Positions 10,414 through 22,940 of a DNA stretch of 64,000 bases are shown in pieces (positions within the stretch are counted from its first letter, which is position 1; each line of letters starts with the position of its first letter). The notes under the pieces were generated by a model. That model did no database searches, was not told the DNA's origin, and saw only the letters and a list, made by a program, of their open reading frames with translations. The stretch is from Tetracentron sinense (Eukaryota > Streptophyta > Magnoliopsida > Trochodendrales > Trochodendraceae). The translations under genes were made by a program, and so were the position numbers. The DNA is taken from the NCBI GenBank assembly GCA_015143295.1, contig CM026556.1:22878547-22942546 (forward strand), read 5' to 3'.

Positions 10414-12827
10414 CTAGATTGAACTTAGAAAAGAAGTTGGACTGGGAGGAACTGGTATGCCTACAGTCCCTTCCAACATCAATAACACCTCTATTGATGG
10501 ACGGAGAGATGGCTCGTCCTGAATGCACCAAAGTCCCACCTTAACCATCCTCTCCAATTTTCTCTTGTCCACCTCTTCATCTATTAGCTTATCCAGCTGA
10601 CCAGCCTCAAAACAGTCGCACACCCAGTCTGCAAGAACAACTTCATCCTTATCCAGCTGACCAGCCTCAAAACAGTCGCACACCCAGTCTGCAAGAACAA
10701 CTTCATCCTTGATAGCATCATTATCCACGCTCTTTCGACAACATATGATCTCCAACAACATGATCCCAAAGCTGTACACATCTGCTTTTACTGTTATGGG
10801 CAAGTTCCGGTGCCACTCAGGGGCAACATAACCCCTCGTCCCTCTGATCTCAGTGATAGTCCTGGTCTGGTCTGGCTTCAGTAGCTTTGCCAATCCAAAG
10901 TCGGCAATCTTTGCACAGAGATACTCGTCCATGAGTATGTTTTGAGGTTTTAAGTCGCAATGGATGATCTGGGTTTCACACTCTTCGTGAAGATAGAGGA
11001 CGCCTCTAGCTATGTTCAGAGCAATCTCTACTCTTTCATCCCAACTTGGGTGTTTGTCATGTCTGAAGAGGAAGTCTGCAAGTGATCCATTGCTCATGTA
11101 CTCGTATACCAGAAGCCTATTAAGTCCATCATGGCAGTAACCGAGTAGCCGGACTAGGTTTCTGTGGTGGGTTTTACCAATCACTTTCATCTCAGTCCAA
11201 AATGCTCTTTCTCCTCCATTAGCTACCACGTTTTCGAGCCTCTTGACTGCGACAACTGTCTGCCCATTTGATAAGATCCCTTTAAAAACTGTCCCGGAAA
11301 CTCCCCTACCCACCACTTCCTTGAAGCCAGGGCCACTTTCTCAAGCTCGCCATAAGTAAACGATCGCAGAGAGACATCCTCTGTCAATCCAACATTTCCC
11401 TGATCCGAGAGATTTTTATATGCCCAAACACGACGTCTGTTAATAAGAACACCGGATATTGTTAGGACAATAAATGCACAGGTAGCAAATGCAACACTGA
11501 TGATTAGGAAGTTCATTCGTGGCTCTTTCTTGCTTTCTCTGGCTACCACTCTTGTCGTCGTGGCGGCGGGAGTATAATTCCCGCTCCCTCCTGCAATTGT
11601 GATGCCCACCTTGACAAAAGCTGTGGTCGAGTCACTTGATTGTGTTCTCCCGTATCTCACCGGAAGCTTTTGTTTTCTGCACTCTGTATCTTTGAACAGC
11701 ACAGCTTCACAATTACAGTCCCCCAAGCAGGCTTCTCTGCAATCCTCTTTGGTCGTGTACGATAAAATGGAATATGCATCATCTTCCCATATGGTACTCT
11801 CCAATGTATAAATGGCGTATTTTATTTTCTCGTTCTTGTTTTTGCAACCATCTTCACTGAAATTCCTCCTGCAGCCCAAACTCTGTTGGCCCTGGTCAAT
11901 GAAATCGAAACCAGGAAGACAATTGCAAGCAGATTTTTCATTAATAAGCGTACAATACCCATTTACTCCGCATATGCCTTTAGGGACACATGCATCATTT
12001 GGCGAGGATGATTTGATTGACCAACTACCATTCCGACCCAAACTATACGAATACAACCGAAAGATCCCGTCTGCATCAATCCTCATACGATAGATTGCTC
12101 CTTCAGTAGATAATCCGCCATCGGTAAGATTCTTTATATTGGAACCATTATTATTGAGTAAGTACAGAAGGCCATTATTGTCTAGATGAAGACTGGTGTT
12201 ATCTCCGATGTTGCCTGTATCCGATGCCCAATAAGCATACTGGGCAATATCTGGAGTTTCTATAGGGTATAGCACAAGGTTCCCATCATTCTGCATCTTG
12301 AGCCGAAACTTCCCCGTCGAGTGGTCGGTTTCGGAGACACTAGAAAACAACTGTTTCCCCGCCGAAAGATACTGACCCGGTAACATGGTATTGGTCGGAA
12401 AATCAAAACTCTGCCATATAATTACCCAACTAGAATTATAAATTACGAAGTTACCAGAATCGAGCATGGAAGCCGAGGAAGCGAATTGGGGAATGTCGGC
12501 AATGGATTTGTTTCGGCCTTGAGTGGGTTGCAAGATGAGCCCGCCATCACTAGTTAAGAGCAATGAGGCATCACTGGAGACTGGTGGATCATCTCGGTTC
12601 GCCGTCCATACTACGACTGTCTGTTTTGAAGTTCCAGTAAACCAAACACCTATAGAAAAGCCATTGCCTTGTGGATAGAATCCAAAGGCGAATCGACCAG
12701 ATCGTGAGAGCCATGAGGAGTTGGTGGTGGGAGAGAGAGAAGAGCCTAGGCTTATGTTGGAGTGTTTTTGTTGAGCTGTTGCTGTGGAAAATGCACAGAG
12801 AAGAAGAAACAGAAAGATAGCAGCCAT
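10414..12827 (-). CDS. G-type lectin S-receptor-like Ser/Thr kinase (LECRK/RLK1 class), frameshifted
   Basis: An intronless plasma-membrane receptor kinase of the SD-2b/LECRK type, a group often linked to immune signalling. From the ATG at 12827 there is a signal peptide (1-18), B-lectin domain (about 26-150, with WTANRDDP), EGF-like segment (about 276-330), PAN/apple segment (about 355-395, EDCREACLGDCNCEAVLF) and one transmembrane helix (about 438-462). The kinase follows: glycine loop VGRGVSGTV, VAVK lysine, IIHCDLKPQN, DFG and APEW. Cysteine replaces arginine before the catalytic Asp, so it is a non-RD kinase. Two oddities are present. A one-base loss near 11326-11332 puts the kinase out of frame with the ectodomain. 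A 60-bp tandem copy adds 20 residues in the C-lobe. No other lesion is visible, so this is either a very recent pseudogene or a sequence error. The start is supported by the signal peptide. Confidence 0.9.
10588..10707 (-). repeat. In-frame 60-bp tandem duplication in kinase C-lobe
   Basis: Two units of exactly 60 bp appear identical base for base and encode DEVVLADWVCDCFEAGQLDK twice in a row. The unit lies after the subdomain IX region, where family members have it once. Confidence 0.95.
11323..11332 (-). other. Frameshift site in the receptor kinase
   Basis: Upstream the frame reads FTYGELEKVAL and downstream the correct frame resumes at FKEVVGRGVSG. A single missing base near GAAGCCAGGG explains the switch; family members usually have a Gly-Phe here, as GGNTTC-like sequence on the coding strand. 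Confidence 0.75.
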
Positions 12828-14360
12828 GGGAAGAATTTAGTTCTTTCTATCTCTTCTTCCTTCCATTTTGTACAGGGAAAATGAGTTGGGGGGTGCAATT
12901 TGAAGGCCCCAATTCAAAGCGTGTGGAAGGGAATTGACAGAGAACTTTTTAAAGTCTGTTGACTCCAAAGTCTGAAGAAAAATCAATGGAAACGGTCCGC
13001 CTTTTTAAGCGTCCAATCTCTCTCTCTCTCTCTGTCAATGTTCTTTTGGTAAACTTCTATTATGCTCATTTTTACTGAGAGAGATAACAAAAAAATAATG
13101 CACTTGATATGAAATCTATCTTAGATTGGGAGAATGTAAATGGTGCTGATCTTGGTTGCTGAGGGCGAGGAATGACTCGAACTTTCGACTTAGTGGGTGG
13201 TTTGTAGCCACGTGCTCTAATCCTCTCAGTTGTAGGGTTCCATCCTATCTCCAATAGATCATCTATTCCAGGGATTACCCTCGAAAAGGCCATTCTGGCA
13301 AGAAGCTGGAATCTCACAATTTTGAACAGTTACCATTTGATCAATAGTCTTCATTTTGCACTGTAATATAAAAGGTTTAATTACTGGTGCGGATGACCTG
13401 GACAGCATTAAATGTCATCAATCCTAGTTCAAACTTTAAATAGGTTTGGAGTGTTTAAGGGTCCTAATATTTAGGCTTTTTGTTTAAATAGGTTAATAGA
13501 AGCATTTAAGAGTCCTACTATTTAAGAATTTAATTTAAATATGTTAGTAGAAGTTTTAAGGGTTTTAAGTATCCTATCTTATTAGGTATTTTATTATAAT
13601 AATGGATTGATAATTGATATACAATTAAAGTAATAATTTAGTAACAAAATATCATTATATAAGTTTTAAAATTGTGGAAATTTTTACGAAAAATTGATAA
13701 ATATATTGAAAATTTCGGTATTTTTAGATAAATAGTTGTATTTTATTTTTTTTAAAATAGAAAATAAGTTTTAAGAAAAACAGATCTACAAAATTCAGGC
13801 TGAATTTCTAAAATTTTGCAATAGTGTAACCTGATAAAATTGCAATTTCGATACCAAAAGTAGGGGGGAGGGGACTGAGATTTTGCAAAATCAAAACAAT
13901 ATGTTTTTTGTAACGAGGAACCCCAAGCCCAGCCTTCGGGTAGACCAAGTAAACCTCGGGCACATGCAAGACCCCGCAACCCACATGAACCGGTAAGCCC
14001 AAGGTCCATGCTAACCGTTATACCTTGTGCATGTGGCCCCAAAGAGATGGCAAGAGTCAAACTCAGGACCTCTGCTTTCTAAGATATGGTCCCTTGCCAA
14101 AACGATATTTCAAACCTTGTTTCAATAGTCTTTTATTTCAAATGTTTGAATAGAAAAACTGTGGATACTAGTTGGGGGTTATAGATTATTCAAGGCATCA
14201 ACTCCACGAACAAAGTATCTAATTCTCTTCTTAATGGTTATTTCAATGATAATCACGTTTTGGTGATCGGATCATAAATATGAATACTTATTGTAAGCAC
14301 CCCATTTTGCATTCCTATAGGGCTACATCATGTGACTTATCAGAGCTTCTCTCGAGAACC
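12711..14360. repeat. Segment duplicated at 27571-29516 (copy 1)
   Basis: Starts within codon 39 of the kinase and runs through its 5' flank to about 14360. The order of recognisable blocks matches copy 2: signal peptide, GTGCTGATCTTGGTTGCTG, the GTGCAGATGACCT-like block, the CCCAAG-rich block and the TGTGACTT.TCAGA block. Confidence 0.85.
12828..13070 (-). promoter_or_regulatory. Upstream region of the receptor kinase
   Basis: The 5' UTR and proximal promoter should lie here. It contains a CT/GA repeat at about 13017-13034 (TC-rich on plus). No clear TATA box was identified. The same sequence is repeated at about 27685-28230, split by a Helitron there. Confidence 0.5.
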
Positions 14361-14372
14361 CAAATGATCAAA

Positions 14373-14622
14373 GAGTTGGTCTATGGGTACTCTCAAATAT
14401 ACTCCCAATTGTACTCTCTGATCAAAGAGTTGGTCTATGGGTATTCCCAAATATATTCTCAATTGTACTCCTTAATCCTAACCTAACCACCAAAGGCCAA
14501 GATTTAGTTTAGCTTATTTTGTTTTTTCTGATGCCACATCAGCTCTAATCCTAACCGTTTAATAACCGAGTTAAACGGTTAGGATTACGGAGTACACTTT
14601 GGGAGTACCCATAGACTAATTC
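14373..14622. mobile_element. Mutator-like MITE with 9-bp target duplication
   Basis: Inverted ends GAGTTGGTCTATGGGTACTC (left) and, on the other strand, GAATTAGTCTATGGGTACTC. Flanked by ATGATCAAA at 14364-14372 and 14623-14631. It is non-coding. A 54-bp stretch including the left end and part of the target duplication is itself tandemly repeated (about 14366-14474). Confidence 0.8.
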
Positions 14623-15449
14623 ATGATCAAAATGCATATATATATATATAGGGGTTAGATATAGACCACGCAGTGCGTGACCAAGATATCGACCACGCGG
14701 ACCATACTAACCCTAGATTCCTTAAAACTAAAGGGTATTTTAAGTCAATTTTTCACACTTCAAAACACCCCGAAATTTGAATCCCACCAATTTTTAAAAT
14801 CTCCCAAATTTTGGAGCCCTTCGTCCTCTCATCTTCTTTGCTTCATTTCTTCCTCTGTTTTTCTTTCGTTCTGTTGTGATGAACACAACCTTTGTTGAAG
14901 AGTGAAACATCAACAACAAACTCTCCGGCCGTTAAGAGTTCACTGTCGGAGAGTATTGGATCAGGGTTACCAAATTCGCTACATGCTATAGCGAACCGTG
15001 AACCGAGCGAACCTGAACTGGTTTAGTTTGGTTTCGTTCGTGAAATTAAGCGAACCACATAGTGGTTTCAAAACTATCTTAGTCTGTCAAATTTTTTATT
15101 CAAATGCTGATATTTTTCATTAGGTTCAACAAATTTATACTTTGAGTTCACAAACCATTCATAAAAATACATTTAAAAAAATTATTTTTCAAATAAGTAT
15201 TTGTAATATTTTGTTTACATGCTTAAAAGATATATATTTTTATAATATAATATAAAATATATATTTTGTTTTACATGCTTAAGTGGTTAAGTGGTGAACC
15301 AAGCTAGTGAACCAAACTAAAGAACTTAAGCAAACCGAAAAAAGAATTATCTCATCCTACCCCTAGCGAATTGGGTTCATTCTAAAGTGGCGAATTACGA
15401 ACCCGAATTCGAACCGAGCGAACCGAAGAACCAGGTAACATTGTGTTGG

Positions 15450-16140
15450 ATCATCACAATGGCGACCCTTCCCCCGGAGAGTGTTGGAGCGTCATTGACA
15501 GCTTGCAGGTTTTCCTTCTCCTCTTTCAGTTTCGGCTCCCTTTCTTCGATCTTAGCCGCCCGAACCATCAAGAAAGATAATATGGTCTGTTGTTGGGAGC
15601 AAAGACGGATATTGCAAAAGCGGCAATCCAGAGGGAGAACTGTCATGTGAAGGTGTGGTCCTCAAAAGAAGGTGTGATTGTAAACCACAAGAACTGTCAT
15701 GTGAAGGTGTGGTTCTCAAAAGAAGGTTTGATTGTAAACCACGACTCTCTCTTTAAAAGCTCGATGAAAGGGCACTGTCACGGATCTCATCTGAACCCAA
15801 GCAAGATGCTGTTTTATCTCGCAGAATCTTTGAACCATATAATCGAGCATGTGGCGTGCAATAAGTACCCCCACTATTGAACCCCACCCTCAACCAAGGC
15901 ATCCTTGCCACAATTTCCTCCTCTAAGGGTCGAGAAAATGGCAAGCCAAACCCATTCACAACAACATCCAACACATTCGTGCCACCATCCAGGCTATCCG
16001 AAGTCCCATCCTCCTCTAACACCATTGCAGCCACCGAACTAGGTTGGGGACCAAGAACCAACGCAGAGGCATTTTGTCGAACATTTAGAGTGCTGAATAC
16101 AGGGGCCTGGACCCCATAGCCCTATGTTGTGCTCGACAAA
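15450..16140. other. Exon-like, GC-richer segment inside the element, unidentified
   Basis: Base composition is closer to coding than its surroundings. Open frames of 80-100 codons exist on both strands, including a charged, coiled-coil-like stretch on the minus strand (KIEEREPKLKEEKENLQ). None matches a family I can name. It could be another captured gene fragment. Confidence 0.3.
15637..15744. repeat. 54-bp tandem duplication
   Basis: Two adjacent 54-bp units beginning GAACTGTCATGTGAAGGTGT differ at a few bases. 54 is a multiple of three, so a frame through it would stay open, but I recognise no protein here. Confidence 0.85.
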
Positions 16141-17784
16141 AGGTGTGGCTAATAGAGTTGATGCTTTGGAAAGAAGGCTTCTTGGAAACCAAGATTTTTT
16201 TTTTGTTCTATTTTTTCTTTTTGGTCTTTGTGACGGATGTGTTTTGATCACTACATAGTGGTCATTAAGATTTTTTTTTTTTTTTAAATGTTTGCCGGAG
16301 CTCAAGTTTATTCTGTTATGAGTTTTCCCCTTCCATCTCTTGATTGTACATAGCTACATTAATCCTGCAAATAGATAATTTGATATGATTCCTATATTCT
16401 AGTCTATTTTGCTCCATTTTCCTCATTCAGAAGTTTCAAAATTGAATTTCTTCGTAGGCAAGTCCTAAATCAGTTGGTTGTTCTAACCATGTTATGCTTA
16501 GGGCTGCTAATAATCAAATGCTGGAACCATAGATGAATGCCACAAACCCATTTATGTCTAGTACTCGCTAAAAAGTGATATTTGCTCATGCACAGGAAAA
16601 AAAATGAGGTCTGCCTTCTATCAACAAATATTGGTAGGTGAGGAATGTAATCACTATTGGATGATATTAAAAGGTCATATGTTGTTTACTTGTATATGTT
16701 GCCAATTCCTTGCTTCTGATTGATAGAGAAGGAACGTAGATAACAAGACTATCGAAAATGTATGACTAAGAATCTTTTGAAGATACATTAGGATCCCATA
16801 ATTGTGGAGACTTTGGTTCTGTTATTGTGTGAGAGATGTATCACATGTATTATGGTGTGTGATAGATCTTGCACTTCTCTACCACTGAGGTGCAGAGTTG
16901 CCTGTAGATGTTGCTAGTTCCTTGCAATATGGAGTGATAATAAAAGGTCCTATTTTGTTTACTAGACCCAGAAAGTAGAGCACAATAATTTTCCGCAATA
17001 TCAATATTAACACTTGGTACCATTAGCACTTACTATCCAAAATAATGATGTTATGGGATCTCCTAATATTCCGTAAACATAAAAAAATATTTAGGCTTAT
17101 ACTTAATACAATTTGAAATACTTGGTCTCCTTACATGCACAAATATATAAATATACTGAGTGCACATATAAAAAAGAAAATTGGTTCTCAATGGGTTTAA
17201 GTTACAGTAATGGGACATGTCTAAATCCAACATTTAAATCCCCTGTCAACCATGAAATATTACAAAACAAAGTAGGGATATAAAATATAACGGAGACATA
17301 TACAATAACTATCACAAACACGACCAACAATGGCAGCAACAGTCACCATAGCATTCCAACTGCAGCATGTCTAAACCCACCATACCGGCTTCCATGATGA
17401 CCATTGCAAAGATTTCAAGCTCCTTAATGGTTTTGCCAAATTAAATAGATACACTCTAGACCCAGATACAAGTTCCCTGCGGTTCTGCAAAAAATTGAAT
17501 TGGACTGCATACTAGTAACAATATAAGGATTGTACCTGGAGAGTGGAGACAAGCAATAACTATCCCAAACACGCCCGCCAACCGTAGCAGCAACAGCAGT
17601 CACCAAAGCATTCCAATTGCAGCAACCAATTTACACTTGGATGATATCCGCTTACTTCTCTTGACACGAGTAAAACATGCAAGATGTAAAACAATATTTC
17701 ATGAAAAAACTGTTCTCATAATAATCTGGAAATGTACTTTTTAGCATGCAAGCTGTAAAACAAATTTACCAAACTGATTGTTGC

Positions 17785-18012
17785 TCACACAAGCTTGACA
17801 ACGCCTCTTTTTTCTCCACGTTCAACTTCGCATCTATCTCCTACCTTGATATTTGCACAAAGGTCTTCCATGTAGTTATCTGGTATTTTTCTTTCAAGAA
17901 GTGATGGATTTTGAGATACCATCTTTTGCTAAAATTTTCTGAAAGTAACATCAAGTTTATCAAAGGCATCTTCAGAAATTGAGTATTTCTCCACCATTGT
18001 AGTGTCTTCCAG
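17785..18012 (-). pseudogene. TBCB: Tubulin-folding cofactor B (TBCB) fragment, captured
   Basis: On the minus strand 75 codons before a stop encode MVEKYSISEDAFDKLDVTFRKF, then QNPSLLERKIPDNYMEDLCA and NIKVGDRCEVERGEKRGVVK. This is the linker and start of the CAP-Gly domain of TBCB, the chaperone that helps release and fold alpha-tubulin; plant homologues have SDNYMEDLCANIKVGDRCEV here. There is an in-frame stop after TFRKF. Sequence homology ends just inside the CAP-Gly domain, as at an exon edge. The N-terminal ubiquitin-like domain and the rest of CAP-Gly are absent. The fragment lies well inside the 14651-18642 inverted-repeat element, so capture by a Mutator-like element is the best explanation. 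Family assignment is confident; function is not expected. Confidence 0.8.
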
Positions 18013-18642
18013 CTAGCCACCAGAGGTTACTGATGAAGGGTCTAGATATATGATATACACACGATACCCATCTTGTGGAGAATAAAAGCCTAGAAGTCTC
18101 AAATGTTGAATCTAACTGCTGTTTTTTTTTTCCCCTGCAATGGAGATCTAAAGTGAAACCTAGAAGTCAGAAACTGACCGGAATAAACACCCCAACAGAA
18201 ATGCCCCATAACCATACCTCTCTCTCTCTCTCTCTCCCTCTCCAACTGCTTTTTTTTTTTCCTAAATCTAACCTTGGCTACTTCTCTGTTTTTTTTCTGC
18301 TTCTAAGAGGAGACCTAGAAAACCCTGGTTTCCCGTAACCATACCCTTCTCTCTCGTTTCGTTCCTCCTTGGCTGCTTCACAAGTGCTGCATTTAATTTT
18401 TGTAAGTCCGGCCAGGGCAGAGGAAGGAAGAAGATGAGTTCTAAACAGAGGAAAGGAAGAAGATGAGTAGTTTAAAAAAACTCGTATTCTTTCAAATTTT
18501 AGAATGAATTTCAAATTTTTGGAGTGTTTTAAATGTATTTAAAATGACTTGGAATACCCTCCATTTTAATTAAATCATGGGGGCAAAACATTATGCGTGG
18601 TGGATACGCAGTCCACGCATAGCGTGAACTGTAGCTATCCCC

Positions 18643-19506
18643 ATATCTATACTACAACTATAACCGGGTTGGTCTCTGTGGCTCCTTTAGAAGCATCAGT
18701 TTGAACTTCATATTATTGACATGTGGCATGTCATGTGTCAATTTCTCTCTTCTTATCGCCACATGTCACCTTCTTTATTGGACCCACTCAACTTTTTATT
18801 AAAAAATTATGAATCAAATTACCCACGTTCTATGTATGTAATTCGGATCCGGCTCCTCTATAATTCACTTTCAACAGTTTTTTTGCCCTGTTAATCAACT
18901 TTATAATTCCTCTTAAATGTACAAAACCGTTTGATTCTAAGAAGTACTCTCTCCTTTTAAAACGTCTCATTGTTAGAAGAATAAGGAACCAAGTCATTTC
19001 ATTCCCCAAAGCTCTTTAGGAAATTGAAACATTGGTGCATGTATGGCTTTGGTTTCTACTAATGACTGGCTTTGGTTTTTATTAGAAAGTAAAGCAACCC
19101 TTTGTCTCCCTCTCATTATATATTCACTCCAACCACCTTGATGCTCCATCTACTCTTCTTTCTATTCCTTTTTAAATCCTTGACGTCTAATGCCATGGTA
19201 ATATGACTCTCATGATAGGGAAGCTTTCTCGGCACTTTGGCATGCATATTGAGTGAATGAGTGTCTCTTTCTTTTTCATGACCTCTTATGTTTCTGTTGT
19301 CTTATCATTGTTAGTAACGAAATGATTGGGAGGCGATGAAGGTAGCCACAACCAATCGCGGTATTCTGATCTTGTGAAGCTTGGAATATCTACCGATTTC
19401 ACCATCATGATGACGATGATGATGGTATACTAATAGGAAATATATAACAGTAACCATTTTTTGGAGGATTAATAGTAACCATTTTCATGATTCTTTTATA
19501 TGTTTA
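18643..19506. other. Gene-free interval
   Basis: No supported gene. It begins TCTATACTACAACTATAA, resembling a Helitron 5' end, but no matching 3' end was found. Confidence 0.35.
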
Positions 19507-22500
19507 CTAGCGAAGACCCCGTGCAATGCACGGGATAAGAAGACGGAGCATTAAGTTAGAAATAATTTCCATAAAAAAATATTTTTAAAAATACAATGAA
19601 ATTTGAATAAACAAAAAAATACACATTGATTAAAAACAATATATTAGTGAATAATTTGAATATAATATAAGATATATTTTTTGAAAGAATATATCTTATA
19701 TTAGTAAACCCTTGCATATCAGAGGATCTTTGATAAGCTGGAACAGGAGCTGGAGATTCAATACAACCCCTACCTAGGCTAAGCAGAAACAGGAGCAACT
19801 AACCCAAATACACCACATCCCCAGCTATCAAGATGACATGACTGTCGACTAAGCAAGTGGACCTCTTGCTTGCTGCATATGAGGGAAATCTGACTTGGTA
19901 GAGGAGCATCCTCATGAGCCTAAGGAGTAAATATCCAAGTTAGATTACATAACAAACACAACAACAGAAACCCAGGAGTACAATAGCTTGCCTTGCAAAG
20001 ATTAGATTTTTTTAAAAAAAAACGCAACCAATACCCCATCTCTCTCTCTCTCTCTCTCCCATTTTTGAGCGTTTTATGGTGGTCCTCGATCTAAGCTTCA
20101 CACCATTAGATCTATAGTAAATCCAAAGGATTGTAGATCGAACAAACTGGACTTAAGAACTACAACAGAATACAAAGTTGTGTTCGGATTTTCTATTATA
20201 AATGCGCATACTCGAGCTTTTCAGAATAGTCTCTCTTGTTTGATTTGAATCATTTTAATGGAATTTGAGTAGAATTGGAAGAATATGGTGAGAGCTTGAG
20301 GAAAAACAAATGTTGTTAACTGTCATTGTCCAATGTTCATGTTCTTCCCAAAACCGGCATTGCTGCATTCATTTTGAATACCTGAATGACATACAACAAA
20401 CAAAATACATACCGAGTGAGATTGAGATTGCCTGTAATGTACTTGAAATTAATGCTTTCCTTTATTTTAGACAGTCTATGCTATCTAATTTTCTTTCTAG
20501 ACAGCCAAATGGACCAGACATTTTCAACAAAACCTGAGCAGTTTGGAAGTTGTGTATTAACTTGCAAGGTATACAAATGTGAACAACAAACAACAGCAGT
20601 AATAATATCAAGACAGAAAACAACCAAAAAAACAGACATGCAAGATGGCCTCAACTCCAATGGAAAAAAAAACACTGAAAAATATGTGAAACTTGTCCTT
20701 CTCAAGACACCCATCAAACATATGAAGCAAAATTAGTTATCATAGTGGTCACTAAACCAAAATTTCTAACTAATAAAATAGAAGATCTTTCCATTATTAT
20801 GCTTTCACGTTACAGTTCCATGAGTGTAATTTTCATGTATATACACTAATAAAAATTTCATGAGTACACCAATTCCAGATGTACACCAATAACAAAGCAA
20901 ATACTAAGATCACTAATATGACAATACTAACAAAACTAATTACATTAAAGCAGAAATAGCCACACAAGCAGATATTCAAAATGGTTCTAAAGTTGATGAT
21001 AATAAAGCATGGGGGTGGGGCACATGCTTGATTTTTTTTTTTTTAATTTAAAGAAATCCTCCTAGTGGAGATCAGGGGGTGTTTGGCAACACAAAACGAT
21101 GCATGGGGTGGAGCACAGAGCCCCATTGGCATCACTTAAAAATGGGCATAATTTAGTGGGACAATAGACCATAGCCTTGACTATGGGTAATGGTATGTTA
21201 CATTCTTCAGAGGGAAATAAGATAGAGATATGGATACCTATAGTCAATCGGTTACACTGAAAAGCTCTCTCTAGCCTTATTATTATTATTATTATTTATT
21301 TTGTCTATTTTATTCTTATTCTTTTTGAAAATTAATCAAACACTAAGTGTTGCTAAAGTGATGGAGACAAAAGATGGCTCAAATTCAATCATCTTAGCAA
21401 CCAACAACACATTTTTCCTCTAGTCAGTATGGCTGTTAACCTCACATGCAGGAATAAGATCTGACTTTCACAATGGGATTTCAGGTAATCGGTGTGAAAA
21501 GACTAAAGAATTTACTTGATCTGTCCGAAGGGTGACTTGAATGGGGCTCAAAGTGTGTTATCAAAGGCATATCTTCAAATGAAATCCTAATAGACCCAGA
21601 TAAGTTCAAGTACACAATCAGTAGGGCCTATGGTTGCAACAAAACATATGTACATCTGGAATTGAAGAAAGCAAATGACATAGAAATGTTACTATGGTCT
21701 GCATCATTTAATATGGTTCCAGACTATGTGAAGTTAGTAGTCATAACGATAGGAATAAAACATCCAGGATGAATCCCGTAGAAAACAAAAGAATCAAAGA
21801 CGTCCATCAAATTAATATTCCCTAAGGCATTTCGTCAAAAAACCTCCGTGCAATATAAATCTCTAAAATTTTCAAAGTACCCATCTGGTTCTCTAATTCC
21901 ATGAAGTCGTAAATTCATGATTTTTTAAAGCTCGAAAAGCAGATTCAAGAGGAATGGAAAATATCAGGGATAACATAAATACAGGAAGAATATTATGAAT
22001 GTGAACCATAATCTGAATAACAAAAGAATATCCAAACCTTAATAAAAGGAAGCAGAAAATTGTTGAGATATCTTGATCGATCTAAGGTGTCTGTGGGAAC
22101 TACAATAAATGAGAAATGGGTTTTATTATCCCCAAACTAAACGAAATAGTAAATAGCTGATTTAATAAAATCAAGGAAACTTTTCCAAACCCACCTCATT
22201 CGGGGAAAACGGCATTTACAAATCTTCCTTAATAAGGGTCGGCTGGTATGATTCGGAGTTCATATTTATAGAAGAAGGGAAACCCTTACGTGATGGACGT
22301 TATAGATTAGGAGTTGAGGGGATGAAAAGTTGGGAGTTGAGGTAATCACTTGGGAGGGCTGTCGGCGTATTTGTAACGCTTAGATAGAAAGAGGAGAATA
22401 ATTTTTTTTTTTTTTTTTTGAGGGATAGAGAGAGGGACGAGTCCTTTAGCTATGTGAATGTGAGGGTGTGTGTAATTAACCATTCAACCAAAAAAATGTT

Positions 22501-22940
22501 AAAATTTAAGGTCTTTAATGCTATTGTGGCCCACGAGTTTAACGTCTATTAAATTTTATTTTTTTTATTGAAATGATATCATTTAACACCTATTAGGTCA
22601 ATCCAATTAAAACTTTATATGTAATGAGGTAAAAATTTATGGAGTTTAACACTGAGGCTATGTGTTTAACGCAATGTGGCCTATTAATTCACACCAAAGA
22701 AAACGGTAGAATAAATAAGGTAATTAACTCTAGGAAAATGGATGTGGGAGTGGAGAGATGAGAAGTGGAAGGACTATTAGGTGTCTAGTGGTTTGATTAG
22801 TAATGACATGGATTCATTTGATTGGATAAATTAAGGGGAGTTTTCCAAATAAGCATGACACATGGCGGCAACTTGAAGATAGAATGAAGAGATTTGAAGC
22901 ATGCCATGTGGAACCAACCAGCATATAGTATTAGTATAGA
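19507..22940 (-). mobile_element. Non-autonomous Helitron H1
   Basis: On the minus strand it starts TCTATACTAATACTATATGC and ends with the hairpin CCCGTGCATTGCACGGG a few bases before CTAG. It lies between A (19506) and T (22941), as Helitrons do. Length is 3434 bp. No Rep-helicase gene is present. A stretch near 21480-21780 has an exon-like open frame on plus that I cannot identify, and a T tract sits near 22400. Confidence 0.75.

Larger units (their letters stand above)
14651..18642. mobile_element. Pack-MULE-like element with long imperfect inverted ends
   Basis: The left end GGGGTTAGATATAGACCACG pairs with the right end, whose complement is GGGGATAGCTACAGTTCACG. The similarity continues inward for over 100 bp (for example GGGTATTTTAAGTCA against GGGTATTCCAAGTCA). 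Flanks are ATATATATA and ATATCTATA, an 8-of-9 match that would fit a Mutator-type 9-bp duplication but sits in AT-rich sequence. There is no transposase. The interior carries a TBCB gene fragment, other exon-like pieces (15450-16140) and a nested repeat rich in GCGAACCGAGCGAACC words (about 14970-15430). Confidence 0.65.

Noticed and set aside
11599..12093. Plus-strand open frames across the receptor kinase
   Set aside because: These are antisense shadows of the lectin and EGF/PAN coding sequence.
18646..18670. Possible Helitron 5' end (TCTATACTACAACTATAA)
   Set aside because: No matching hairpin and CTAG end in the right orientation follows, and it overlaps the putative target copy of the 14651-18642 element.
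21480..21780. Exon-like sequence in Helitron H1
   Set aside because: One strand gives a fairly open frame (LIDPDKFKYTISRAYG) but I could not name a family, so it is not called as a captured gene.
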